Of a stretch of 64,000 nt of DNA, positions 9,527 through 18,900 are shown one piece after another. The stretch lies in the NCBI GenBank assembly GCA_949300515.1, contig CASGEP010000015.1:18014-82013 (forward strand), read 5' to 3'. The translations under genes and the position numbers were made by a program. Each line of letters starts with the position of its first letter. Positions within the stretch are counted from its first letter, which is position 1. This DNA comes from an uncultured bacterium. GTDB lineage: Bacteria > Cyanobacteriota > Vampirovibrionia > Gastranaerophilales > Gastranaerophilaceae. The notes below the pieces were generated by a model. The model ran no database searches and had not been told where the DNA came from. It was given only the letters and a program-made list of their open reading frames with translations.

Positions 9527-9963
9527 TCTTTTAAATATTCTTCAAATTTTTTATTCACATCAAAGTAATACCCGCACCCATCAAGCGTCGTGCCGCCCAT
9601 ATGTATAAAAGAAGGGTTAGGCGAAGGATAGTCCCTGCAGTAGAGCGAGCGGAAAAAATAATTTGCACATTTTCCGTCGTCTTTTAACGATTTGCACTTG
9701 AACAAAAGTGCACCGTATTGCGGGTTATCCTTGTCGACATCATTGATTTTGCCGTTAATTACAAAGTTATTCAGCCTCCTGTTTTTCCTTTGGAGTTCTA
9801 TAAAATCCTCCTGCGATTTTATGTAGCCTTTCTCATCCGAAAATAAAATATTTGAACAGCACTGACCGCACTTTTTGCACTTGCCTTTTACGACATATTT
9901 TGATGAGAAAAGTTTGTTTTTAAAGTGACATATTAAATCTTCGATAAAATTTTTAATCAGCAT
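9523..9963 (-). CDS. YkgJ-family cysteine cluster protein
   Basis: The 146 residues hold a cysteine pattern of the YkgJ/CxxCxxCC family: CKKCGQCC near residues 29-36, CKSLKDDGKCANY near 91-103, then CRDYP and a final GC. Such proteins are thought to bind zinc or iron; the biological role is unknown. It overlaps the lipoprotein gene upstream by 11 bases and converges with lptD with a 4-base overlap. It is the last gene of the TPR-lipoprotein operon. Confidence 0.85.
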   Translation of the reverse strand: MLIKNFIEDLICHFKNKLFSSKYVVKGKCKKCGQCCSNILFSDEKGYIKSQEDFIELQRKNRRLNNFVINGKINDVDKDNPQYGALLFKCKSLKDDGKCANYFFRSLYCRDYPSPNPSFIHMGGTTLDGCGYYFDVNKKFEEYLKD

Positions 9964-10360
9964 ATACCCGAAATATCCCTGTGGCGATGGCTTTGTTTAA
10001 ATTTCTTACGCTAAATGCCTGCATTACAAAAATGCCCTCTTCCCTTATTATGTAATAATCGCTGTAATAGTTATCTCCGTTGAGTTTTACCGTTTTGTTG
10101 CGATAGTTTGTATACCCGCCAAACTCGGTTTCAGTATCTTTTTTTGTAAGCGATATGCGAAGCATATCATCCTCAAAGCCTTTTGGGGAGATGACTGCAT
10201 AGTACACGGGCTGACCTTTTTTAAAGTAGTATTCGATTTGATTTTTATTCAGCCCGTCTTTAGGGTTTTGCGCGCTAAAAACTATGAAAGGGTCGCTTTT
10301 GCACCCGCCGAGGATGAGCATTTGAAAAATCAGGCAGAATAAAAGCGCTAATTTCTTCAT
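9953..10360 (-). CDS. Small lipoprotein of unknown function
   Basis: The 135-residue protein has a lipoprotein signal with lipobox LGGC at residues 17-20. The mature part is polar, with repeated Tyr and Asn, and no domain I recognise. It overlaps the stop of the TPR gene by 4 bases (ATGA), so translation is likely coupled. A role with the TPR protein at the periplasmic face is a guess from context only. Confidence 0.8.
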   Translation of the reverse strand: MKKLALLFCLIFQMLILGGCKSDPFIVFSAQNPKDGLNKNQIEYYFKKGQPVYYAVISPKGFEDDMLRISLTKKDTETEFGGYTNYRNKTVKLNGDNYYSDYYIIREEGIFVMQAFSVRNLNKAIATGIFRVYAD

Positions 10361-12390
10361 TTTACAAGCTCTTTGTAGAGTTCTTCAACTTTTTCCTGTG
10401 CTTTTGCCTTTGAATCTTCATCGGCTGCAAATTCGCAGTATTTTTCATAGTTATATATGGCATCTTTTGGCTTGTTTAAAACCTCATAACAGGAGGCAAG
10501 ACCCCAGTACGCATAAGCAAAATCTTCCCTAAGTTCAATTGCCTTTGAAAAGTTTGCGACAGCTTCCTGAAAATTCTCGTTTTCATAGTTTATCAAGCCT
10601 ATGTTAAAATAAGCATTTTCGTTTATGGGATTTATATCCAGCGTAATTGTATAATATTCCAGAGCGTTTGTATTTTGGGCAAGGTATTTATAGCAATTTC
10701 CGATTTTAATTGCCGTTGCATCGTCGTTTTTGTTAATTTCGAGTGCTTTTTTATACTGTTCTATCGCCTTTTCAAACTGTTTTTGTTTCAGATAGTTATC
10801 GCCCGAGAGCACGTATACATCGGCATATTTGCCGTCAATTTCAATTGCTTTTGAAAATGCGCTCTGTGCAAGCTCTAAATCGTTAAGATTTTCAAGAGTT
10901 TCGCCGTATTCTTTGAAAATATCGGCATTTTCAGGCTCTATCTGAATGGCTTTTTCGTAATTTTCGACCGCTAAATCTTTTATTCCCATGCTCTCGTAAG
11001 TTTTTGCAAGACCGGTGTAAGCCCTTGTGTTGTCGGGATTTATGGCAAGAGCCTTTGCATAGGTTTCTTTTGCTGTTTTATAGTCTTTTTTGGAGTTGTA
11101 ATAGTTTGCCCAGGCAATGTAGTTTGAAGCTAAAGAGTTTTGAATTATTGCGTATTCAAGCTTGTATTTGGTTAAGTTTTCAACAGGTTCCGCCAGAAGG
11201 GAATTATACAAGCTCTCGGCTTTTTTAAATTCTTTTGCTCCCTGCAGTGCAAGGGCTTTGTTGTATTTAGCCTGCAGATTGTTTTTATCCTGTACAAGTA
11301 TTTGATTGTATATAACAATTGCCTTTTGATAATCGCCGTCCTCAAAATAGCTCTTGCCAAGCTCGTTTTTCATATTGGTATTCGTAACATCAAGTTTTAC
11401 GCCCTTTTGAAGCACTGCGATTGCATCTTTGGGTTTTTGAGCGGTTTTATATAAAATACCCAGATTTAAGTACGCATTTGTATCATTGGGATATCTTTTT
11501 AAATAGTCGTTATATGCAACGATTGCTTCATCGTATTTGCCCATTTTTGTTAAAAGAACCGCATAATCAAACTTTAGCGAGTTAAGGTTTGGCTCGAGTT
11601 CAAAGGCTTTGTTAAAGTTGGTATAGGCGCTCTCCTGCTCGTTTAAGTACGATTGAACAATCGCAAGATTACCGTAGGAGGTGTAATCGGAGGAGTTAAT
11701 TTTTACCGCCCTTTCAAAGGCGTCTTTTGCTTCCGTGTATTTTTTGTCCCTTAAAAGTGCCAAACCGTAGCTGCCCCAGTCGTTGAAGTTGTCAGGATCA
11801 GACTCAAGAGCGTTTTCAAATGCTTCAATGGAATTTTTGTAATCTTTAGAGTCCAGATAACATGTCGCAAGGTTCGCTACGGCTCTTGCGTTGTCAGGGT
11901 AGGATGCCAGAAATATTTTATAGTTTTTAATGGCATTTGGGTAGTCTTTCAAGGTATATTGCACATTTGCAATGTTCAGATAATTGTATTTGTAATCGGG
12001 CATAAGTGAAAGTGACTCCTGATAAGACAAAAGCGCGTTTTCATAGTCGCCTTTCTGCTCGAGTAAATTTCCTATGCTTATATACAAAAAACCGTCCTCA
12101 GGCTTCAGCCTAAGTGTTTTCTGGTAAACTTCAAGCGCTTTGTCGTACTCGCCCACCTGTGCGTACAGACCTGCAAGTTTGGTGTTCAGTGTTATATCGT
12201 TCGGCGAAGTGCCTAAAGCCTTCTCCATCATATCAATCGCATCTTTGTACCTGTTTTGCGATTCAAATTTCTGAGCACTCTTGTAAAGTTTTATTGACTC
12301 TTTTGTCATGGCGGCAAAACAAACGTTTGCGCCCAATGCTGCCGTTATAAGAAGTGCAGCTGCGCCGATTTTTTTAATACTTTTATCCAT
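10357..12390 (-). CDS. Exported protein with about 17 TPR repeats
   Basis: The 677 residues start with a signal peptide (to CFA near residue 26) followed by tandem 34-residue tetratricopeptide repeats nearly to the C-terminus. Repeats show the usual A-x-x-x-Y-x-x-A-[IL]-x-x-x-P-x-N pattern. TPR solenoids bind partner proteins; the partner is unknown. It leads an operon with a lipoprotein and a YkgJ-type protein. A well-formed promoter places the transcript start at or next to the ATG, and no ribosome site is present. Confidence 0.93.
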   Translation of the reverse strand: MDKSIKKIGAAALLITAALGANVCFAAMTKESIKLYKSAQKFESQNRYKDAIDMMEKALGTSPNDITLNTKLAGLYAQVGEYDKALEVYQKTLRLKPEDGFLYISIGNLLEQKGDYENALLSYQESLSLMPDYKYNYLNIANVQYTLKDYPNAIKNYKIFLASYPDNARAVANLATCYLDSKDYKNSIEAFENALESDPDNFNDWGSYGLALLRDKKYTEAKDAFERAVKINSSDYTSYGNLAIVQSYLNEQESAYTNFNKAFELEPNLNSLKFDYAVLLTKMGKYDEAIVAYNDYLKRYPNDTNAYLNLGILYKTAQKPKDAIAVLQKGVKLDVTNTNMKNELGKSYFEDGDYQKAIVIYNQILVQDKNNLQAKYNKALALQGAKEFKKAESLYNSLLAEPVENLTKYKLEYAIIQNSLASNYIAWANYYNSKKDYKTAKETYAKALAINPDNTRAYTGLAKTYESMGIKDLAVENYEKAIQIEPENADIFKEYGETLENLNDLELAQSAFSKAIEIDGKYADVYVLSGDNYLKQKQFEKAIEQYKKALEINKNDDATAIKIGNCYKYLAQNTNALEYYTITLDINPINENAYFNIGLINYENENFQEAVANFSKAIELREDFAYAYWGLASCYEVLNKPKDAIYNYEKYCEFAADEDSKAKAQEKVEELYKELVK

Positions 12391-12396
12391 AAGAGT

Positions 12397-12425
12397 ATTA
12401 TCTTATGATTTTGTATAAAAATCAA
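12397..12425 (-). promoter_or_regulatory. Promoter of the TPR operon, predicted leaderless
   Basis: On the minus strand TTGATT (12420-12425) and GATAAT (12397-12402) are 17 bases apart. The -10 box ends 6 bases before the ATG at 12390, which puts the expected start site at the ATG itself. Confidence 0.7.
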
Positions 12426-12432
12426 CAGTCAT

Positions 12433-13305
12433 CTATAATATCATTGCAAGTATCATAAGAATAAGCGTGCCGATTTGAAGCCCCGTGGATGTGAACTTTT
12501 GGGCTTTGTTCATATCGTAATATTTTGCGGTTTTCTTTGCGCTTGCGGCAGCCTGCAGTCTTTGCATACGCATTATATCATCATCCGAGGAAAAATCTCT
12601 CTGGAAAATTTTTCTCTCAAGCCGATTTAACCTTAGCCCGAGCGGGTCTTGAGAAAAAGTTTTGCCGAACAGAGAGTTTTCGAGTCCGGATATTTGTATG
12701 CCGATATCCTGATCGTATGAGTTATATTCGTCATACGCGCCGTAATAGTCTGAGCGGCTCTGGGGCATAAAACCGTAGTTGTCCTGCTGTGTGTAGACCG
12801 TTCTCGGGGTTGTGTCTATGTTAAGGTACCCTTTGAGTTTATCTGTCCTTGAGGCTAAATCGCCGTCCTGAGTGGAGCCGAAAATTTTCTTTTCAAGGCG
12901 TTCTATGCGTTTATAGATATTCTCTTTGTCATAAACTTTTGAGAAAAGTTTCAACTCAAGCTGGTCAATCTGGGGATATTTAACCCCTTCGACCTCCTCT
13001 TGCATAAGCTCTCCTGCGCTGCTGAGGGTTTCTTTTTGAGATTCAATACCGAGAGCCGTATTTATTTTTTCTATTCTTTTTTCAATGGTGTCATTTGTGT
13101 TTACCCGCCCGAATACGTTTTTTTCAATCCTGCTAAGGCGCTCTGACTCGTTTTCGCTCCTGTAATCAAAACCCCAGAGGTCATTTTCGATTTTTGATAA
13201 ATGGTTTGCAACACTCATAACGGGTGCTGCAAAACCCTGCGCGCCAAAAGCGCACAGCGAAAATATTGAAGCCGTTATGATAAATTTGCAAATGTATTTT
13301 TTCAT
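12433..13305 (-). CDS. Exported protein with three RLxxLExxxFG repeats
   Basis: The 290-residue protein has a signal peptide (to FAA near residue 27). It has three diverged repeats of about 50 residues, each with two submotifs: a first I-x-x-LE-x-x-LFG-type motif, then R-[IL]-x-[RK]-[IL]-E-[KR]-x-[IV]-F. They start near residues 37, 114 and 208. The C-terminus is a hydrophobic membrane anchor of about 17 residues. I recall similar repeats in cyanobacterial exported proteins but know no function. It lies upstream of the TPR operon on the same strand and has its own TATAAT box 6 bases before the ATG. Confidence 0.8.
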   Translation of the reverse strand: MKKYICKFIITASIFSLCAFGAQGFAAPVMSVANHLSKIENDLWGFDYRSENESERLSRIEKNVFGRVNTNDTIEKRIEKINTALGIESQKETLSSAGELMQEEVEGVKYPQIDQLELKLFSKVYDKENIYKRIERLEKKIFGSTQDGDLASRTDKLKGYLNIDTTPRTVYTQQDNYGFMPQSRSDYYGAYDEYNSYDQDIGIQISGLENSLFGKTFSQDPLGLRLNRLERKIFQRDFSSDDDIMRMQRLQAAASAKKTAKYYDMNKAQKFTSTGLQIGTLILMILAMIL

Positions 13306-13311
13306 ATTCTG

Positions 13312-13317
13312 ATTATA
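13312..13317 (-). promoter_or_regulatory. -10 box (TATAAT), predicted leaderless start
   Basis: TATAAT on the minus strand ends 6 bases before the ATG at 13305. No ribosome site fits between them. No convincing -35 was found at 16-18 bases. Confidence 0.55.
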
Positions 13318-13385
13318 TCAACTTTAACCCTGATTTTTATAGTCAATTGTTACTAAAGTTAAAGCTGTCCTAAAGTCTAATGACA

Positions 13386-14897
13386 CTATACTTTTGTCTG
13401 AGCATGTTTTTTTACGAGGTTTTCCGCCAGAGTGCAGAGTTTTTCCCGATAGCTTTCGCAGCGCTCTTTTGTTGTTGCTTCAAACCTCAGGGTAAAAACA
13501 GGCTCTGTGTTGCTCTGTCTGATTAGTGCAAAACCGTCCTCAAAAATTATCCTGAGTCCGTCGATTGTGACTATGTCTTTAATTTTTGAGCCGAAAAAAT
13601 CGTCCGTTATTTCGCCTTTTAATTCTTCAAGGACGTCTTTTTTGTACTCGTTCGGGCACTTTAGTCTTACTTCGTCGGATAAATATACCTGATCAAAGGG
13701 GGTAAGCAGGTCTTTTAAGTCAAAATTTTTGTTTTTCTTTCTGTTTTTCGCAACAATTTCAATCAGCCTGCAGCCTGCATAAATTGCATCGTCATAGCCG
13801 AAGTATCTGTCTTTGAAAAATATATGACCGCTCATTTCTCCGGCAAGAAGCGCCCCTGTTTCTTTCATTTTGGACTTTATGTATCCGTGACCCGTTTTAT
13901 ACATTATTGCCTTTGCACCGAGGCTGTTTATGGTGTCGTATAAAACCTGTGAACATTTTACCTCGCTTACAATTGAGGGTACTTCTCCGTGTGCTTTCAG
14001 TTCGTTTATAAGGTCGACAGAGTATATTAAAAGCAGCTTGTCGCCCGATATTGTTTTGCCCTCGGAACTCACAACGCCTATTCTGTCCGAATCTCCGTCA
14101 AAAGCTATGCCAAAATCCGCCTTGTTTTCAACGACGGCTTTTTTAATGGCATCAAGAGTCTTTTCATCCGAAGGATTGGGGTGGTGATTGGGAAAGTTTC
14201 CGTCGGGCTGTGAGAAAAGTTCAATGACCTCGCAGCCAAGCTCTCTGTACAGTTGGGGCGCAACAAGTCCGCCCGTTGCATTTGCAGAGTCTACAACAAT
14301 TTTAATGCCGGTGCCGACTTTGTCAAACATATCGGAAATTTTATCGCAATAGTTTGAAATTATGTCGTATTCTTTGTTAAAGCCGCGCCTTGCGGAGCAG
14401 TAGCTGTTTTCTTTAGCACTTTCAAAAGCTTTTATTGTGTACTCTTTTACTTCTTTAATCTGTTCTTCATTTAGAGAGGCTCTGTTAAATGTCATCTTAA
14501 GCCCGTTGTATTCGCTCGGGTTGTGTGAAGCGGTTACGATAAGCGCGCCGTTTACTTTTTTATCTTCCAAAAATTCTTTGTCGATTTTTGCAAATTCGCT
14601 AAAGTAACCGAGCGGAGTAGGCGCAAGACCCAAATCCAAAACATTTGCCCCTGTGGACAAAACGCCTTTTACAAGAGCGTCTTTAAGTTCTTTTGAATGA
14701 AGTCTTGCATCCATGCACACGCAAAAAAGCATATCCTCGGCAGATGTGCGCTTGGAGCCCTGTTTTGAAAGCTGGTCTTTTGCCCAGTTTACGTAGCCTT
14801 TTGCGGCGTAAAAATAAAGCTGTGAGTTGACTTCCGAGGGAAAAATTCCTCTTATGTCATTTTTGCCAAACGCTTTTGTGTTTAAAGTTTCTTGCAT
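13386..14897 (-). CDS. manB: Phosphomannomutase/phosphoglucomutase
   Basis: Converts hexose 6-phosphate to hexose 1-phosphate for surface polysaccharide precursors. All four loops of the alpha-D-phosphohexomutase family are present: the phosphoserine loop TASHNP, the metal loop DGDSDR, the sugar loop GEMSGH and the phosphate loop RQSNTEP. Length 503 fits. The start ATG follows AAGGAG at proper spacing. Together with manC (27343) it would supply GDP-mannose. Whether it prefers mannose or glucose cannot be decided from sequence. Confidence 0.93.
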   Translation of the reverse strand: MQETLNTKAFGKNDIRGIFPSEVNSQLYFYAAKGYVNWAKDQLSKQGSKRTSAEDMLFCVCMDARLHSKELKDALVKGVLSTGANVLDLGLAPTPLGYFSEFAKIDKEFLEDKKVNGALIVTASHNPSEYNGLKMTFNRASLNEEQIKEVKEYTIKAFESAKENSYCSARRGFNKEYDIISNYCDKISDMFDKVGTGIKIVVDSANATGGLVAPQLYRELGCEVIELFSQPDGNFPNHHPNPSDEKTLDAIKKAVVENKADFGIAFDGDSDRIGVVSSEGKTISGDKLLLIYSVDLINELKAHGEVPSIVSEVKCSQVLYDTINSLGAKAIMYKTGHGYIKSKMKETGALLAGEMSGHIFFKDRYFGYDDAIYAGCRLIEIVAKNRKKNKNFDLKDLLTPFDQVYLSDEVRLKCPNEYKKDVLEELKGEITDDFFGSKIKDIVTIDGLRIIFEDGFALIRQSNTEPVFTLRFEATTKERCESYREKLCTLAENLVKKHAQTKV

Positions 14898-14974
14898 TTT
14901 ATGCTCCTTACTGTCCCCTTCCTATCGTTATTATATTACAAAATTTTTCTTGTGGCATTTTCTCAATATTATTG

Positions 14975-14980
14975 TATAAT
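14975..14980 (+). promoter_or_regulatory. -10 box (TATAAT) of the REC-STAS gene
   Basis: TATAAT ends 7 bases before the ATG at 14988. The interval reads TAGGAGT, so this start could also act as a ribosome site one base from the ATG, which is too close for normal use. A near leaderless transcript is predicted. Confidence 0.5.
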
Positions 14981-14987
14981 TAGGAGT

Positions 14988-15899
14988 ATGGAAGAAGAAA
15001 TTAAACTAACGCATGACCAATACCTGAATCTTGTAAAACTGTCGGGGATTGACGTTAACACAGAAATAGACAGCAGCGAAACGATTTCCCGGGCGCTTAT
15101 CGCGCTTGAGAGAAAGCTTAACTTTTTTAATTACCCTTTGAGCTTTTTTACGGCTGAGAGTATAAATGTCCTTATTGTTGATGATATGGAACTGTCCATC
15201 TATCAACTGACTTCCATGCTTAAAAAAATCGGTATGAACGTTTATGTTGCAAGAAATAAAGAAGAAGCGCTCACCGAGCTGAAAAAGAAAAAAATAGACT
15301 ATTTAATTATAGATTTATTTTTACCCGATGCAAAAGACGGCTTTGAACTTATTGCACAGGCAAATAAAATTAAAAACGATGAGGAGAGAAATTTTAAACT
15401 CATTGTTATATCAGGTACTGACGACACAAAAATGATTCAGGAATGTTACAAGTGCGGTGTGGACGAGTTTATACCCAAACAGCCGCAGTGGCATGAGGGT
15501 ATTTTGAAATTTATTTCAAATTCCACAAATAAAGTCGTTAACGAAGAATTTCAAAAGTATTATATAAACGACACAATTTGTGTAATGACTATTTATAAAA
15601 TAAACAATGAAAAATATCTGGATAAAATCCTGAAAGAGGCTACCACTAACGTTTTAACCGGTAAGCCGAATATAATATTTAACCTTGAGCATATAAAAAT
15701 ATTCTCTGACAGATATGCGAGCATTTTTGCCGATGTGTATAAAGCAACTTCGCAAAAAGACGGTCTTTTTATACTTGTAAAACCTTGCGAGGATATTAAA
15801 AAAGCGCTTAATTTTGTCTTTTTAAACAATATTATTCATATTTTCGACTCTATAGAAGAAGCTGTCGAGTTTGTCGACTTAAACGAATTTATGAAATAG
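14988..15899 (+). CDS. Response regulator with receiver and STAS-like domains
   Basis: The 303 residues have an N-terminal helix-rich segment (1-55), a receiver domain (about 60-180) with acidic pair D65-D66, phospho-acceptor D109 and K164, and a C-terminal alpha/beta region (about 190-290) resembling a STAS domain. STAS proteins bind anti-sigma or switch kinases, so the output is probably protein-protein signalling, not DNA binding. I chose the ATG at 14988 because the N-terminus is then Met-Glu-Glu-Glu and a -10 box sits just upstream; a longer frame to 14892 would include non-conserved hydrophobic residues. Confidence 0.75.
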   Translation: MEEEIKLTHDQYLNLVKLSGIDVNTEIDSSETISRALIALERKLNFFNYPLSFFTAESINVLIVDDMELSIYQLTSMLKKIGMNVYVARNKEEALTELKKKKIDYLIIDLFLPDAKDGFELIAQANKIKNDEERNFKLIVISGTDDTKMIQECYKCGVDEFIPKQPQWHEGILKFISNSTNKVVNEEFQKYYINDTICVMTIYKINNEKYLDKILKEATTNVLTGKPNIIFNLEHIKIFSDRYASIFADVYKATSQKDGLFILVKPCEDIKKALNFVFLNNIIHIFDSIEEAVEFVDLNEFMK

Positions 15900-15944
15900 T
15901 TTGCACGGGGCAAAATACCAAACAAAGGCACTAACGCAGGCTTT

Positions 15945-18900
15945 TTAGTCTTGTTTTAATTCCCTTATGTTTGCAATATCAGGGTCCAGAAGCCTTTTGC
16001 CCACTTCTTTAAAGTTTATCTGCAAAAGAGAACGGTTGGCATAGTTTATAACTTTAACAACTTCGCCCGCACCATACTTGTCATGTTCAATTATGTCGCC
16101 TGCTTTAAAGTTTTTGGGTTCTTTTTTGGCGCTTGTATTTTTAAATATCGGCAATTCGCTCGCGCCTTTTGTGTCTATGTGTTCTTTAATTTTTTCAAGA
16201 TCTATAACGACATTTTCATTTACGACAAGTTTGCCACTCAAGTCTTTTTTCGGTTTTTCAAATTCGGAGGCTTGAGAGTCCATAACCTCGTTAAAGGCGT
16301 TTTCTACCGACTGTGCGGCAAGCGCCTCAAGCGAGAGAGTGTCGTCTTTTTCGCTCTCCTCCTCTGATGAACTTTCAGAGTCGTCCTCTTGTTCAAGGAT
16401 ATTTTGAAAAGAGCTCTGTATAATTTTTCTGTTTTCCTGTGTTTGCGCAGGTTCTTCCTCCTGCTCTTCATCGGATTTTTCCAAGGATTCTTCCCCTTGT
16501 TCCGTTTCTTCGGGTTCTTCTTGTAAGGGATCTTCTTCAGCTTCCTGCACGGGATCTTCTTCATAAACCGTTTCGAAATCCGTTTTTGGTTCTGTCAAGA
16601 AATCTCCCTCAGGCTCTTGTGCGGGTTCTTCTTCATATCCGTCTGAAATATACTCTGCAGCGCTTGTTTCTTCCAATTCTTCCGTATCGTCCAAAGAAGC
16701 CTCTTGCTCTGTTTCATACACAATTTCATCCGCTTCATAAGAACTTTCATCCTCATAGGTTTCATTTGCAAACTCTTTGTCTGCAATGTCTTCTGCGGTT
16801 TCAAGGTCGATTCTCTGGATGTCTTTGCCTCTTATGTCAATAACTTCCTGTGCGCTGTAGTTTTTGTTTATCTGTATTTCATCGTCAAGGCTTATTGAAA
16901 CATTTCTTTCTTCTTCTCTGATTGCCCTTGCAAGTTCGCTCAGGGGTTCTTCTTCCGTGTCGATGCTGTTTTGTGCGGGTGTGTCTTTTGTTTCTTCTTC
17001 AAGGATTTCACCCTCGATAATTTCGTCCCGGCTTCCTTTGGCAGGTTCTGTTATATAATCATCCCGCGTAAAATCTTCCGATACAATATCTTCATCCGGA
17101 GTATCTTCTTTGAGCGAAACTGCGGTATTGTCTTTCGCGTTTTCTTCATCTGAAGCGGTATCGGGAGTATTATCCCGTGCAATATATTCATCCGAACTTT
17201 CTTCTAACGTATTTTCATCCCGCAAAGCGGCATCTTGCGCCCGGTCCTGAGTAAAGCCGTCCTTAGGGTTTTCTTCTTCAAAACGGCTTTCTTCTTCAAG
17301 TGAAGCTTCATTTTCCGCTATGTCAGTGTTTTTTGTCTGCAGCGGCGTTTCGTTCGTTTTTTGCGCTTCGCTCCGTTCGTTTTCATAAGGCTCGTTTTGT
17401 TTGCCTTCATTTTGCGCATTAACCTCCGCCGTTTTATTTAAGAGGGTGCTTTCTTGAACTTCTTTTGTATCAGACTCAAGCGGCGGGAGATTTTCCCCCG
17501 TTTGTATTGTTTCCTTCTCCTGTGCCGTATCACTTGAAAGACTGTCGGCAAGATTATCTTCTTTTGCTTTTAATTCGCCGTCAAAACCGTCTTTTTCGGT
17601 TTCTTGCGACGGGTTTTCTTCCCTGCTGCAGCTCTGTGGTTCAGTGCTGCAATCCTGAGGCTTTTTTATGGGGATTTTTTCCTCCAGCGCGTCCAGATTT
17701 TCTTTTGCCTGCTGTTCAAAAAACTCCAGCTCCTCATCGGTCAAAACGGGCTCTTTTGCCTGCTGTTCAAAAGCGGAGTCAGGCTCGGCGCCTATATTTG
17801 TTCTCAGTCTTTCTTTAGGGTTATGTGTATTTATATCAAGCTTTAGTTTAATTTTTCTCGGCGGATTTTTTTCGCTGTTATCAGGGCTTGCAAATCTGTT
17901 GTTTATTATCGTGAAAATAAAGTTTTCGCTGTCTTTGCCAAAGAGTATGCACTCGTCGCTTGAGATAGAGGACAGTTCAAAGTTTGCCGCGCCAAAGTCG
18001 CGTTTCGGGCTGAGTGTGGGCAAAAGAATAAAGTTGTCTGCGCGCTCGATAATGTGAGGCATTTTTGAGTAAGAGTATGAAACACTCGGGATAAAGTGTA
18101 TCTGCGGGTTTTTATCGTAGATGAAATTAATTAAATCAACGTCCGAGTTTGTTTCATTTAACCTGATAAATACAAATGCATCTTTTACGTTTCTTATGAT
18201 AAAATCGCAAAACTCTTTGTGCCAGCTTGTTTTCAGCTCTGAAAAGTCAATGATTGTAATTTCATTTTCTCTGCAGGAAATTTCGGCGCTTTCAAAGTCG
18301 CCTTTAGTGTTGGCAAATATATCGTTTTTCTGGTATGCCTTTAATTTATTTAAAAGTACGGTAAGTTCGGCAATCGGGGTTGCCTTGTACTGTATTTCAA
18401 CAACTTTGAGAAAATTTTTAAAAGGAATAAAGCCTTCGGGCGCGTTTTTTGCGTATGTCTGCACTTCGTTGAATATTTCGCGGCACATCGCCTGAGTTTC
18501 AAGAGAGGCTGTTTTCAAGCCTTTTTCCCAGATATAATTTATGGTGTAAAAATTAAGCGGAAGCTTAATGTCTTTTGAAATTTTTAATTTTTTGGCGTTT
18601 TTAACATCTATTGCGCCCGTAAAGTCAAAAATGACACTGTGAAAGTTATAGCGCGAAAGTGTTGAAGCAAAGTGTGCACTGATGTTATTTGAATGTTCTA
18701 TTTTGTCCGCAAAAATTACCGCGTTATTTTTCAAAAATTCGACATTAATATCAAGAGGCTCTTGGGTTGCATAATCCATGCCTATCGTTAAAGACTCTCT
18801 GTTTTCGTTTACAAAAGTTAAAATTTCTTCCCGCTTGATTTTTTTAATTTCACATTCTTTTGAAGGCGTAAAGTGGTCGTAGCTGAACACTTCTCCTTCG

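Noticed and set aside
16439..17846. Several open frames on the plus strand
   Set aside because: They are shadows of the acidic low-complexity region of the large minus-strand gene; codon bias there creates long opposite frames.
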